Source: CAZQQN01 sp964549595 (GTDB lineage: Bacteria > Bacteroidota > Bacteroidia > CAILMK01 > CAYYUA01). Taken from it: DNA of 10,642 bases. The stretch spans positions 1 to 10,642 of the forward strand of contig CAZJWK010000099.1 in NCBI GenBank assembly GCA_964549595.1. Direction: 5' to 3'. Below the pieces are notes generated by a model. It was given only the letters and a program-made list of their open reading frames with translations. It had not been told where the DNA came from and did not search any database. Position 1 is the stretch's first letter. Each line of letters begins with the position of its first letter. This document shows positions 1 to 7,862 of the stretch, one piece after another. The translations under genes were made by a program, and so were the position numbers.

Positions 1-25
1 TTCGCCTAAAGGCGAGGGTTTTTCT
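1..25 (+). terminator. possible intrinsic terminator or intergenic hairpin repeat at the window edge
   Basis: TCGCC (2-6) and GGCGA (11-15) form a 5-bp stem around TAAA, followed by GGG and a T5 run at 19-23. If the bases left of the window supply CCC, the stem would extend to 8 bp directly before the T run. That would make a plus-strand terminator for a gene entering from the left, possibly bidirectional with the helicase end. CCCTCGCC/GGCGAGGG-type hairpins are also common as dispersed intergenic repeats in Bacteroidota. The window cuts the element, so the choice cannot be made here. Confidence 0.35.
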
Positions 26-86
26 CCCATTCCCAGAGCGAGACTAATAAAAAACCTTACGGATCTTTCCATTACATTGTTTCGGT

Positions 87-2558
87 TTAAAGATTTACTG
101 CCTTCTCCAATCGTAACTGCATCTTTTCAATCCGGTCCATTAGCTTCTCCGTGCTCAGCCGCTCGCGCATGCGGTCTACCATAATGGGAAAGGCAAATGG
201 TGTGGGTTTAGGCGGATGTTCTACAATGACCTTTTGGTTTTGAATCCGCTTTAAGGCCCTCCTTAATCGTACTTCCTCCAACTGGAATTGCATGACTTCT
301 TCTGATGCTTGTTGTAATAAGGGATTGTTGGGTTCAAATTCCCGGAAAACTTCAAATAGTAATTGAGATGAGGATTGCAGGTGTTTTTCCGTATGCTGTC
401 TTCCGGGATAACCTTTAAATATCAATCCTGCAATACAAGCAATATCACGGAACCTCCTTTTTGCCATTTCGGTAGCATTCAACGTTTCGTTAATATCTGA
501 CATTAATCGCTCCTCGGAAAACAGATCTTTAGATAATGCCTCCTCGATGGGCACATTTTTGTCGGATAGCAGTTCAAAGCCGTAATCATTCATGGCAATG
601 GAAAAGGAAATAGGCTGAATACGTGAAACCCGATGGGCAACCAGGGCAGCCATACCCTCATGGACGTAACGTCCTTCAAACGGGTAAATAAAAACGTGCC
701 ATCCTTCGTGAGATTTGATCTTTTCGATGAGTAGTTCATTTTGACCTGGTAAATGAGACCAATTTTCCTGGAGCTCAAAAAGCGGTTGCAATAATGCCAA
801 CTCTGGTTCCTCAGGTTGTTTATGGGTAACTTTTTGAAGCTTTTCCCGAAGTTTAGCAGCAAGTTGAGAAGAAAGGGGCATCCGTCCTCCAAGCCAACTG
901 GGCACCTTTCCGCTTTTCTTTTTCCGGGATAAGCGAACCCAGGCGGTCATATCCTTGATCCTTACCAACTCCAGGTTTCTTCCACCGAACCAGAAGGGCT
1001 CTCCCTCCTTAAGCCGGGAAAGGAACGTTTCCTCAATGGTCCCCAGGCTTTTGCCTTTCAGGAATTTCACCCGTAAGGCAGTGTCCCCGACAATGGTTCC
1101 TACATTAAGCCTTTGGCGGGTTGCTTTGCCCTTATCCCTAATACGGTAATACCCATTGACCTGCTGCACTTTGTTGTACTCATCATACTGCTTTAAGGAT
1201 TGGCCGCCATGTTCAATGAAATCGAGGATCCATTGGAATTCATCCCGGCTAAGCTCATAGTAGGCATAGGTCTGGCAAACCTCCTCAAAAATTTGCCAGG
1301 GTTTAAATCCTTCAGAAACAGCCAGGGTTAGCAGGTATTGAATTAAGACATCGTATGGTTTAATGTAAGGAATGCGCTCCTCATAGACTTGATCATCCAA
1401 AGCAGTTTTCAAGGCCGCACCTTCGATTAGCTCCAGGGAATGGGTCGGTACAAAATAAATACTGCTGGTAGCCCCTGGCTGGTGACCACTCCTGCCAGCC
1501 CTTTGAGAGAATCGAGCTACGCCTTTCGGGCTGCCTACCTGGATAACGGTTTCCACCGGCCGGAAATCCACACCCAAATCCAGGCTGCTGGTACAAACAA
1601 CCACTTTAAGCCGCTCCTCATGAAGCGCATTTTCCACCCAATAGCGTATTTCATTGTCAAGGGAACCATGGTGCAAGGCCATTTGACCGGCCAATTCCGG
1701 GTAAAAGAGTAGAAGGTTCTGATACCAGATTTCCGCCTGAGATCGGGTATTAGTAAAAACCAACGTTGTTTTGCTTTGCTTAATGACGGGGATGACTTTC
1801 TCTACTAATTTAATTCCGAGATGCCCGGCCCATGGAAACTTTTCAATGGTATCGGGAAGAACGGTCTCAACATGAGTATCTTTGGGAGCCTCACCTTTAA
1901 CAATAACTGATTTATACGGGCCATAATTAGTTCCGAGTAAAATTTCCAACGCTTCTTCCATGTTCCCGATCGTGGCTGACAAACCCCAGGTTTGTAGATT
2001 CGGATTTAATCCCCTTAGCCTGGAAAGCGCCAATTCGGTTTGAACACCTCGCTTAGAGCCCATCAATTCATGCCATTCATCGGCCACAACCCCCTCCAGG
2101 TTTTCAAAAAGCTTCGGATAATTTTTGGTAGCAAGGAGAAGATGCAGGCTTTCCGGTGTAATGATAAGCGCTTCCGGCATGTTTCTTTTTTGCTTTTCCC
2201 GCTCGTTGGATGAGGTATCCCCGGTTCGCCTGCCTATTCGCCAGGGAATATCGAGATCATCACACATTCCCTGAAGGGATTCCTCAATATCCTTGGCAAG
2301 GGCTCTAAGGGGGGTTATCCACAATACTTTTAAGCCATTGTGCTTGTTTTGGGTGTAATTTCCCGGATCGCGGTTAATCCAGGAAGCCAGGATCGGTAGC
2401 CAAATGGCCTCGGTTTTGCCGGTACCTGTGGGTGCATTGACAATACCTGAATAACCCGAAAAAAAGTAGGATAAGGTTTTTTCCTGGTAAGAAAATGGTT
2501 GCCATCCTTTTTCGCTATACCAATTAATGATCTTTTTATAACCCTTTGTTTGGGTCAT
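87..2558 (-). CDS. ligase-associated DNA damage response DEXH-box helicase (Lhr-like, superfamily 2)
   Basis: An 823-residue ATP-dependent DNA helicase of the Lhr-like family that co-occurs with an ATP-dependent ligase and an MBL exonuclease. It is predicted to act in the cytoplasm in DNA repair. Visible motifs in order are: a Q-like region at 20-30; Walker A APTGTGKT at 42-49 with Lys48; TPLRALAKD (Ia) at 82-90; TPES at 134-137; a DEWH box at 160-163; SAT at 194-196; VFTNTRSQAE at 267-276; SSLDLGVDF (V) at 324-332; and QRAGRSGH (VI) at 352-359 with Arg353 and Arg356. About 460 residues follow the RecA domains, as expected for the winged-helix and Lhr C-terminal domains. All core motifs are intact. 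The gene starts at ATG with no Shine-Dalgarno, 104 nt after the CAP gene. The family call is firm; the repair role rests on gene association. Confidence 0.93.
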   Translation of the reverse strand: MTQTKGYKKIINWYSEKGWQPFSYQEKTLSYFFSGYSGIVNAPTGTGKTEAIWLPILASWINRDPGNYTQNKHNGLKVLWITPLRALAKDIEESLQGMCDDLDIPWRIGRRTGDTSSNEREKQKRNMPEALIITPESLHLLLATKNYPKLFENLEGVVADEWHELMGSKRGVQTELALSRLRGLNPNLQTWGLSATIGNMEEALEILLGTNYGPYKSVIVKGEAPKDTHVETVLPDTIEKFPWAGHLGIKLVEKVIPVIKQSKTTLVFTNTRSQAEIWYQNLLLFYPELAGQMALHHGSLDNEIRYWVENALHEERLKVVVCTSSLDLGVDFRPVETVIQVGSPKGVARFSQRAGRSGHQPGATSSIYFVPTHSLELIEGAALKTALDDQVYEERIPYIKPYDVLIQYLLTLAVSEGFKPWQIFEEVCQTYAYYELSRDEFQWILDFIEHGGQSLKQYDEYNKVQQVNGYYRIRDKGKATRQRLNVGTIVGDTALRVKFLKGKSLGTIEETFLSRLKEGEPFWFGGRNLELVRIKDMTAWVRLSRKKKSGKVPSWLGGRMPLSSQLAAKLREKLQKVTHKQPEEPELALLQPLFELQENWSHLPGQNELLIEKIKSHEGWHVFIYPFEGRYVHEGMAALVAHRVSRIQPISFSIAMNDYGFELLSDKNVPIEEALSKDLFSEERLMSDINETLNATEMAKRRFRDIACIAGLIFKGYPGRQHTEKHLQSSSQLLFEVFREFEPNNPLLQQASEEVMQFQLEEVRLRRALKRIQNQKVIVEHPPKPTPFAFPIMVDRMRERLSTEKLMDRIEKMQLRLEKAVNL

Positions 2559-2600
2559 TGGCTAACCATTTTCTCGGAATAACCCACTTTAAGGACTTTT

Positions 2601-2636
2601 GGTTTAAAAACCGCGATAGAAGTAGGTGCCTACTTC
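2601..2636 (-). repeat. two tandem inverted repeats in the CAP-helicase gap
   Basis: GAAGTAGGTGCCTACTTC (2619-2636) is a perfect 8-bp inverted repeat with a 2-nt centre. GGTTTAAAAACC (2601-2612) is a second inverted repeat with 5-bp arms. Read on the minus strand, the first hairpin lies 26 nt after the CAP stop codon. It is followed by TATCGCGG and then T5, which forms part of the second hairpin. The distance to the T run makes this a poor intrinsic terminator. A partial terminator, an RNA processing site, or a protein-binding dyad in the helicase leader are all possible. Confidence 0.5.
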
Positions 2637-2662
2637 ATAAACCGCTTATTCTAAGGCAAGGG

Positions 2663-3682
2663 CTAACGGATCATAATTTTATCCCTAAAAAGTACTCCGC
2701 TTTTTGATTTCAAACGAAGTTGATAAAGACCGGAAGGTAAGTCGGTGATGTCCAATTTTTTCCTGAAGTTTTCCTTCCTTTTAACCCGTTTACCTTTGCT
2801 ATTGAAAAGGGTTAAAGTGATTGATCTTTCGGGACCTTCGAAATAAATATGTTTTTTGGCAGGATTCGGATAAATTTTTAAAGAAGCGGATCTTTCCACA
2901 TTGGAATAACCGGTTTCATGATAAGAAAAATGATCACAAGGGTCTATCCCATTTAACACGAGAATAGAAGCTTTTTGGTAAGTCGTACCGTTCATCCTGT
3001 AATCGGTGGTTTCTTTTAAGCCCACTCCTAAAAGCCCTTCTCTTCCGTCTTTACCTCCGTTATCATTGTAATTTTTTTTCAGGATTTCCTGTCGATGCTC
3101 CCAATTGCTCCCGGAATTGTTGTAGATGAAATTGTATACCGCAAACGCTGAAAAGTTTTTAAAATCAATAGAACTTTGGGAGGCAGTCCAGAAAATATTC
3201 TCCCAGTGGTATTCCATACAACCATTAACCGAGGGATTGGTTTTTAAACGTTCCGTAGGGGAATGACCATCAGCAAAATGCCCGGCTTCATTATGTTCGG
3301 CCAAATACTGGGCATAATCATCAGCAATTTGATCAATTCGTTCATCAATGTCTTCAAACGGCATCAATTTTCTGTGTTTCCTTTCCTCATTGATAACCCA
3401 GAAAGCCCTTTTCTTGCTACTCATTTTCACCCATTCAGAAGAATCCGGAAAATCAATATCGGGTAATTTCACCACATCAGCATCCGATTTGTTTTTTAAC
3501 TGGCTGTTTTCTTTATCCCGGGCCCTGTTGAAACCGTCCTCCAGCTCAGACAAGGAAAAATTACCTGAGCCATTATTCAGGATAATATCCTGATTAAGGT
3601 CCGGATAGCTTTGGGCTAAGCAACCAAAGGGGAAAGAAAGGAATACCGGTAAAAGCAGTAACATTTTCTTTTCTAATACCAT
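2663..3682 (-). CDS. secreted CAP (SCP/PR1-like) domain protein with T9SS C-terminal sorting domain
   Basis: A 339-residue exported protein. Residues 1-23 form a signal peptide: KK, a Leu-rich core, and a likely cut near CLA-Q. A second in-frame ATG at Met7 could be the true start. Residues 24-90 are a polar linker. Residues 91-246 match the CAP fold: WVINEERKHRKL at the first helix, His135 in EAGHF, Glu161-Asn162 in ENIFW, WEHR with His196, and LGVGL at 218-222. The putative His/Glu cavity residues are therefore present. Residues 268-339 are a type A sorting domain: LKIYPNPAKK, a Gly-Lys turn, DITDLPSGLYQLRL and a final KIMIR. This predicts outer-membrane export by the type IX system followed by removal of the tail. 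The biochemical activity of bacterial CAP proteins is mostly unknown. The gene sits oddly between two DNA repair genes and has its own -7 box upstream. Confidence 0.88.
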   Translation of the reverse strand: MVLEKKMLLLLPVFLSFPFGCLAQSYPDLNQDIILNNGSGNFSLSELEDGFNRARDKENSQLKNKSDADVVKLPDIDFPDSSEWVKMSSKKRAFWVINEERKHRKLMPFEDIDERIDQIADDYAQYLAEHNEAGHFADGHSPTERLKTNPSVNGCMEYHWENIFWTASQSSIDFKNFSAFAVYNFIYNNSGSNWEHRQEILKKNYNDNGGKDGREGLLGVGLKETTDYRMNGTTYQKASILVLNGIDPCDHFSYHETGYSNVERSASLKIYPNPAKKHIYFEGPERSITLTLFNSKGKRVKRKENFRKKLDITDLPSGLYQLRLKSKSGVLFRDKIMIR

Positions 3683-3714
3683 CGTAAGTATTTGTGGTTA
3701 TACCTATTTTGTTT

Positions 3715-3722
3715 CAAATTTA
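3715..3722 (-). promoter_or_regulatory. Bacteroidota-type -7 box upstream of the CAP gene
   Basis: TAAATTTG on the minus strand is a perfect TAnnTTTG match. It would place the transcription start about 26 nt before the CAP ATG at 3682. The -33 region is weak: TTTCG about 18 nt upstream instead of TTG. If used, the CAP gene is transcribed independently of the ligase. Confidence 0.4.
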
Positions 3723-3776
3723 AAAATAATTCAAATCCGGCGAAATACTTGACCAATAAGCCGTTTTACATTCATT

Positions 3777-5378
3777 TCACTGAGTAAAATACTGATCCAG
3801 TATTTGATACAAGTCCTCCAAACGATCGGCTTCATGAATCTCAAGGTCTTTTCGCCAACGGTATATCCTTGGAAACCGAAGGGCAATACCGGATTTATGC
3901 CGGTTAGAACGCTGAATGCCCTCAAATGCTAATTCAAAAACCCAATAAGGTTCTACCGCCCTGACAGGGCCAAAACGCTCCCTTGTATTTTGCTTGACCC
4001 AGCGATCAACCGCCCTGAGTTCTTTATCCGATAAACCGGAATAAGCCTTTGTAAAAGGGATCAGGGATGTTTGATCCTCATTCCAAACAGCAAACGTGTA
4101 ATCAGAATACAAATTGGCTCTTCTTCCGTGCCCACGTTGTGCATAAATCATCACGGCATCCACAGTAAAGGGATCCACCTTCCATTTCCACCAATCTCCT
4201 TTGGTTCTGCCAACCTGGTAGGGTGAAGACCGGCGTTTTAGCATAATTCCTTCTGCAGCATGGGCTCGTGATTGTTCCCTTAAATCCTCTAATTCCTGCC
4301 AGGTTTGAAATTGAATTTCCTGTGACAGGCGTAAAACGGGCTGATCGGCTTTTTTAATAACCTGTTTTAACACCTTTCGCCTTTCTTCAAGCTTCCATTC
4401 CCGTATATCCGCTCCCTCAAACTCCAAAATGTCATAGCCCATGAAAACAATCGGAGCTTGTTCCAACAATTTTTTTGAAACATTTTTCCGACCAAGTCTG
4501 GATTGAAGCACATTGAAAGGCAATACCTTTCCTTCGCTAAAGGGCAGTAATTCTCCATCAAGCACAGTCCCTTCCGTTAGCTGATTCTTTAAAGTATGTA
4601 ATTCGGGATATTGATCGGTTACCAATTCCTCTCCCCTTGACCAAATGAATAACTGACCCTGACGATAGACAATCTCAGCCCTGATTCCATCCCATTTCCA
4701 CTCAGCATGCCACTCTTCAGGCTTTCCAAGCGAAGAAACCTCCCCTTCCAATTGATGAGCCAGGAAAAACGGGTAAGGCCTGGAAATATCAGCATTATTG
4801 TCATTCCCGTAAAACAAATCTTCATAACTCACTTCATCCGGGTGCCATTGCCCCATAATTTTGTGGGCCAGTTCCGTTGTGGGAAGGTCAGTTACATGGG
4901 ATAAAGCCCTAACCATAAGCCGCTGTGATACCCCAACCCGGTATCCACCGGTCATTAACTTCGTAAAAACAAACATTTCCTGGTAATCCAGAAAGCGCCA
5001 GGCCTCCCTAACCAAACTTTCTTTTTCTGCCTCCTCTTTTTTGCCTAATTCCTGGATAAAATGAATCCAATCCGTAAGGCGGTAGCTTGAATCCCGGTAT
5101 TTTCCGGATAAAAGCAATGCAATGGTTTCTGCCAAATCCCCGACTACATAATAACATTCTTCAAAAAGCCAGAATGGAATATTGGCCTCTTTGGCACACC
5201 ATTCCCTCAAAAGGGGTGTCTTAAGCGGTCTTTTAGGCCTTTTACCGGTAAACAGCGCTAATGCCCAAAGAATATCCTGATTATTGGCATTATTGAAATA
5301 ATCCGCCAGGAATTTAACCTTGGGGTTTGTTTTATTGGTCTGGTCTAAATTGGTAAAAAGCCTGGCAAAATCTTTCAT
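3777..5378 (-). CDS. ATP-dependent DNA ligase (ligase-associated DNA damage response type)
   Basis: A 533-residue ligase that would seal DNA nicks using ATP through a lysyl-AMP intermediate. Residues 1-200 are a helical DNA-binding domain. Residues from about 205-400 are the adenylation domain. It shows motif I EWKWDGIR at 226-233 with nucleophile Lys228, motif III LDGEL at 273-277, motif IIIa near MGYDILEFEG at 313-322, motif IV AEGIMLKRR at 375-383, and motif V WWKWK at 396-400. Residues from about 403 to the end form the OB-fold, with motif VI-like RFPRIYRWRKDLE at 501-513. Length and all nucleotidyltransferase motifs fit a complete enzyme of the PP_1105-type family, which occurs with the helicase and exonuclease seen here. 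The ATG at 5378 lies 85 nt after the exonuclease stop with no clear promoter between, so co-transcription is likely. Confidence 0.95.
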   Translation of the reverse strand: MKDFARLFTNLDQTNKTNPKVKFLADYFNNANNQDILWALALFTGKRPKRPLKTPLLREWCAKEANIPFWLFEECYYVVGDLAETIALLLSGKYRDSSYRLTDWIHFIQELGKKEEAEKESLVREAWRFLDYQEMFVFTKLMTGGYRVGVSQRLMVRALSHVTDLPTTELAHKIMGQWHPDEVSYEDLFYGNDNNADISRPYPFFLAHQLEGEVSSLGKPEEWHAEWKWDGIRAEIVYRQGQLFIWSRGEELVTDQYPELHTLKNQLTEGTVLDGELLPFSEGKVLPFNVLQSRLGRKNVSKKLLEQAPIVFMGYDILEFEGADIREWKLEERRKVLKQVIKKADQPVLRLSQEIQFQTWQELEDLREQSRAHAAEGIMLKRRSSPYQVGRTKGDWWKWKVDPFTVDAVMIYAQRGHGRRANLYSDYTFAVWNEDQTSLIPFTKAYSGLSDKELRAVDRWVKQNTRERFGPVRAVEPYWVFELAFEGIQRSNRHKSGIALRFPRIYRWRKDLEIHEADRLEDLYQILDQYFTQ

Positions 5379-5463
5379 AGTATTTTTTTACACCCCAATA
5401 AACACTTTAGCCGAAAAATTAAAATCACCAACATCTTTACCTGATTTTATGGCTTAAATGCCT

Positions 5464-6462
5464 CTATTCTAATTCATCCGCTTCGCCTCCATATTCTGTA
5501 GAAACCTCATAAGCTTCGTATCCTTGTTCCCTTAGCCAACGGGTCACGACATCATTGTAACCATGAGTCGCGTATATTGTTGAAGCGCCTGTTTCGCGGA
5601 TGGCTTGATTTAATTCCTGCCAGTCTACATGATCTGAAATGACAAACCCCCGATCCGCTGCTCTTCTCCGCTTAGCACCGCGTAAGGTCATCCAGCCAGA
5701 TGCCATTGCTGTAGAATAGGGCTCAAAACGTTTTGTCCAACCAGTGCCAATAGCGGAAGGTGGGGCCAAAAAAAGTCCCTTCTTACATTGATCTTTGGAA
5801 ATAGATTGATCAAGTTTAGGAGCTTCCGGAAGCTCAATGCCAACCTCCCGAAAAACCTGGTTAATATTGGCTATGGAACCGTGTGTGAAAACCGGCCCTA
5901 AATCATTGCCGATTGCCTTTAATAACCGTTGAGCCTTACCTAAACTGTAAACCACCAATAAACTTCCCTTTCCCTCTTGTTGGTTATTTTGCCACCATTC
6001 CCGTATCCTACGGATTTCTTCAGTAGGATCCGGCCATCGGTAAACCGGTAACCCAAAGGTACATTCTGTGATAAAAGCATGACAAGGAACCGGTTCAAAC
6101 GGGGTTGTTAAACCATCCTCATGGATCTTATAATCCCCGGAAACGACCCAGACTTCCCCCTGGTATGCTACCCTAACCTGTGCCGAACCCAAAATATGTC
6201 CGGCCGGGTGGAATGAAACCTTCACCCCGTTTATTGCTTTGGACTCTTCATAGGCCAGCGTTTCAACTTTGGCTTCCGAGCCTAATCTGTATTGCAAAAT
6301 GGGATAAGCAAACTCATGACAGAGGTAGTGGTTATTCCCGTATCTACAGTGGTCGGAATGAGCGTGGGTAATTACGGCCTTTTTTACCGGCCTCCAAGGA
6401 TCAATGTAAAATCCTCCCGGTTCACAATAAATACCATTTTCACTGAAAGTTAATAAGGCCAA
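5464..6462 (-). CDS. ligase-associated DNA damage response exonuclease (metallo-beta-lactamase/beta-CASP fold)
   Basis: A 332-residue MBL-fold nuclease related to CPSF73/SNM1-type enzymes and predicted to process DNA ends for the neighbouring ligase. Metal-binding motifs are THAHSDH at 32-38 (His33, His35, Asp37, His38), PAGHILGS at 86-93 (His89) and SGDYK at 108-112 (Asp110). Further conserved segments are TECTFGLPVY at 132-141, SDHVDW at 276-281 (His278) and YATHG at 297-301 (His300). The region at about 145-260 fits a beta-CASP insert. The start is TTG at 6462: an in-frame stop lies six codons upstream with no ATG between, and the MALLTF...GIYC opening fits the family, so a rare start codon seems real. 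A 13-codon ATG reading frame beginning at 6481 overlaps this start out of frame. The AI-2E stop is 84 nt upstream. Confidence 0.93.
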   Translation of the reverse strand: MALLTFSENGIYCEPGGFYIDPWRPVKKAVITHAHSDHCRYGNNHYLCHEFAYPILQYRLGSEAKVETLAYEESKAINGVKVSFHPAGHILGSAQVRVAYQGEVWVVSGDYKIHEDGLTTPFEPVPCHAFITECTFGLPVYRWPDPTEEIRRIREWWQNNQQEGKGSLLVVYSLGKAQRLLKAIGNDLGPVFTHGSIANINQVFREVGIELPEAPKLDQSISKDQCKKGLFLAPPSAIGTGWTKRFEPYSTAMASGWMTLRGAKRRRAADRGFVISDHVDWQELNQAIRETGASTIYATHGYNDVVTRWLREQGYEAYEVSTEYGGEADELE

Positions 6463-6546
6463 AGCGCAATGACTTATTCATGTTTTTATTAAAACCAGAA
6501 AAATAATGATTAATCAGGGGAAAAAGTTTACGCTGGTGGGTTATCA

Positions 6547-7665
6547 TTACTTACCCTGTTTATACAAAAAATTCCTCAATACCCGGTAACGTTCGTCATT
6601 AAAACGTCCCTCAAATGTAGCATTATCGGTGGATAAGTTATTACCAAGAAGCATAGCAAAAGGTTTCAAGGGTTCTATATGACTCATGATTAACCTGATA
6701 ATACCCACCATAGGTAAGGCCAGAATTAAGCCCGCAACACCCCAGATAGTGCCAAACACGAATAAGGAAATTATGGCAACCAAGGGGTTTATTTTTACCG
6801 AAGAGCCCACCACTTTAGGAGTTATCAGATTGCCTTCTAGTTGCTGAATAACCAAAAAAACCGCAACAACAGCCATTGGCTGCCAAAGGGTAGCAAAATG
6901 CAATAAGGCATAAAGAAAAGGCAGGGTTCCTCCAATGAAAGTGCCAATATAGGGGATGATGGTTAAAAGGGCTGCCAAAAAGCCCCAGAAAAGGGGATAA
7001 GGAAGACCAATTAACCAAAGACCGGAGGAATTCAATAAGCCAAGGATAAACACAACGATTAAGAGCCCGTAAATATAATTTTGGGCTAAACGCAAAATTT
7101 CGCCTAAAATCCGGCTAATGGCCAATCGCTTTTCCTCACTAAACTGGATTAACAAAAACTGCTTAAAGGAACTTCGGTAAAGTAGGAACAAAAAGCTATA
7201 TATAGGCAACAAGCCCAATGTAGTAACCAATATGGAAGGATTAGGGATAGAACCTACTAAAAAATTTAAAATACGAGCGGATACATTGGCCATCCAATCT
7301 TTAGCTGTGCCAATATCCAAATTGAAAGTTTGTGCCAGCCAATTCAATACACCTTGCAGGGTATTGGGTATAAGCGTCAGGATTTCATCCACTTGAGAAA
7401 AGAAAGGGTAAAATTGCCTGGATAAAAACCATCCTAACCCAAATATCAAGGTTGTTAACAAAATCAAGGTTATCAGGATGGAAATTGCCCTTTTCCGAAT
7501 GTATCTTTCAAAAAAGTGACAAAGGGGATAAATTACCATCGAAAAGAAAATACTGGTTACTATTGGGATAAGGATGCCCCTCCCTATCACCATCAAAAAA
7601 CCAATGATGGTTACTATGATTAAAAAGGAGGCGATAGCATTTATACGGAGGTTACTCAAACGCAT
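6547..7665 (-). CDS. AI-2E family transporter (integral membrane protein)
   Basis: An inner-membrane protein of about 372 residues in the AI-2E/PerM/TqsA family. The ATG at 7665 is preferred; a TTG at 7674 would add three residues. There are paired hydrophobic segments near residues 10-45, one near 60-80, a soluble-looking stretch at about 85-140, then hydrophobic segments near 145-163, 197-215, 222-257, 264-275 and 297-327. Family signatures are IPYIGTFIGG at about 237-246, followed by EGNLITPKVVG at about 277-287, then INPLVA and GVAGLILALPM near 309-319. The tail from about 330 is hydrophilic. Family members include an autoinducer-2 exporter and Na+/H+ antiporters, so the substrate cannot be named. 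It is the first gene of the minus-strand run and diverges from the peroxiredoxin. Confidence 0.9.
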   Translation of the reverse strand: MRLSNLRINAIASFLIIVTIIGFLMVIGRGILIPIVTSIFFSMVIYPLCHFFERYIRKRAISILITLILLTTLIFGLGWFLSRQFYPFFSQVDEILTLIPNTLQGVLNWLAQTFNLDIGTAKDWMANVSARILNFLVGSIPNPSILVTTLGLLPIYSFLFLLYRSSFKQFLLIQFSEEKRLAISRILGEILRLAQNYIYGLLIVVFILGLLNSSGLWLIGLPYPLFWGFLAALLTIIPYIGTFIGGTLPFLYALLHFATLWQPMAVVAVFLVIQQLEGNLITPKVVGSSVKINPLVAIISLFVFGTIWGVAGLILALPMVGIIRLIMSHIEPLKPFAMLLGNNLSTDNATFEGRFNDERYRVLRNFLYKQGK

Positions 7666-7747
7666 AGAGGCCAAAGTTAAAATAATTAAGATTTGGATCT
7701 CATTCTTTCTTCAAAAAGTATTTTTTGGTTTAAGGTTTGTTGAAAAC

Positions 7748-7759
7748 ATGTTTAAACAT
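7748..7759. repeat. 12-bp palindrome in the AI-2E/peroxiredoxin intergenic region
   Basis: ATGTTTAAACAT is a perfect palindrome. Beyond one mismatched pair (747/760) the symmetry continues for three A/T pairs, giving an 18-bp near-perfect dyad at 7744-7763. It lies between two divergent genes, 83 nt upstream of the AI-2E ATG and 104 nt upstream of the peroxiredoxin ATG, a plausible place for an operator. No regulator is identifiable. Confidence 0.45.
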
Positions 7760-7796
7760 TTTTACCCTGAAATTCGTTGTTGGTGGTGCTGAAATA

Positions 7797-7839
7797 TGAC
7801 AATTATCATTGAATCAGTGGAGTTTATTGCTGAATTTTG
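7797..7839 (+). promoter_or_regulatory. peroxiredoxin promoter with an overlapping Fur/PerR-like dyad
   Basis: TTG at 7809-7811 lies 20 nt upstream of GAATTTTG at 7832-7839, a 7/8 match to TAnnTTTG. The predicted transcription start is about 7846, giving a leader of about 17 nt. TGACAATTATCATTG at 7797-7811 overlaps the -33 element. It contains CAAT-N4-ATTG and resembles the 7-1-7 Fur/PerR arrangement (10 of 14 positions against TGATAATNATTATCA). The promoter call is fairly good; the operator call is speculative. Confidence 0.5.
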
Positions 7840-7862
7840 TACAAAACAAAAAGTAGTCAATT

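Noticed and set aside
1..72. Minus-strand open frame from ATG 72 (MERSVRFFISLALGMG...) reaching the window edge, as a possible phosphoesterase start
   Set aside because: The sequence does not resemble the start of a PdeM-type protein, and it runs through a hairpin typical of intergenic repeats.
1440..1712. Plus-strand open frame opposite the helicase
   Set aside because: It lies wholly within the conserved helicase core in an antisense frame, with no recognisable domain.
3263..3593. Overlapping plus-strand frames opposite the CAP gene
   Set aside because: Antisense shadows of a well-supported gene, with no domain or promoter.
6507..6516. TGATTAATCA palindrome between the AI-2E and exonuclease genes
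   Set aside because: Short, AT-rich and not aligned with a recognisable promoter; likely chance.
7672..7679. TAACTTTG on the minus strand, a perfect -7 box match next to the AI-2E ATG
   Set aside because: It would start transcription at the start codon itself, and no TTG lies at the required distance upstream.
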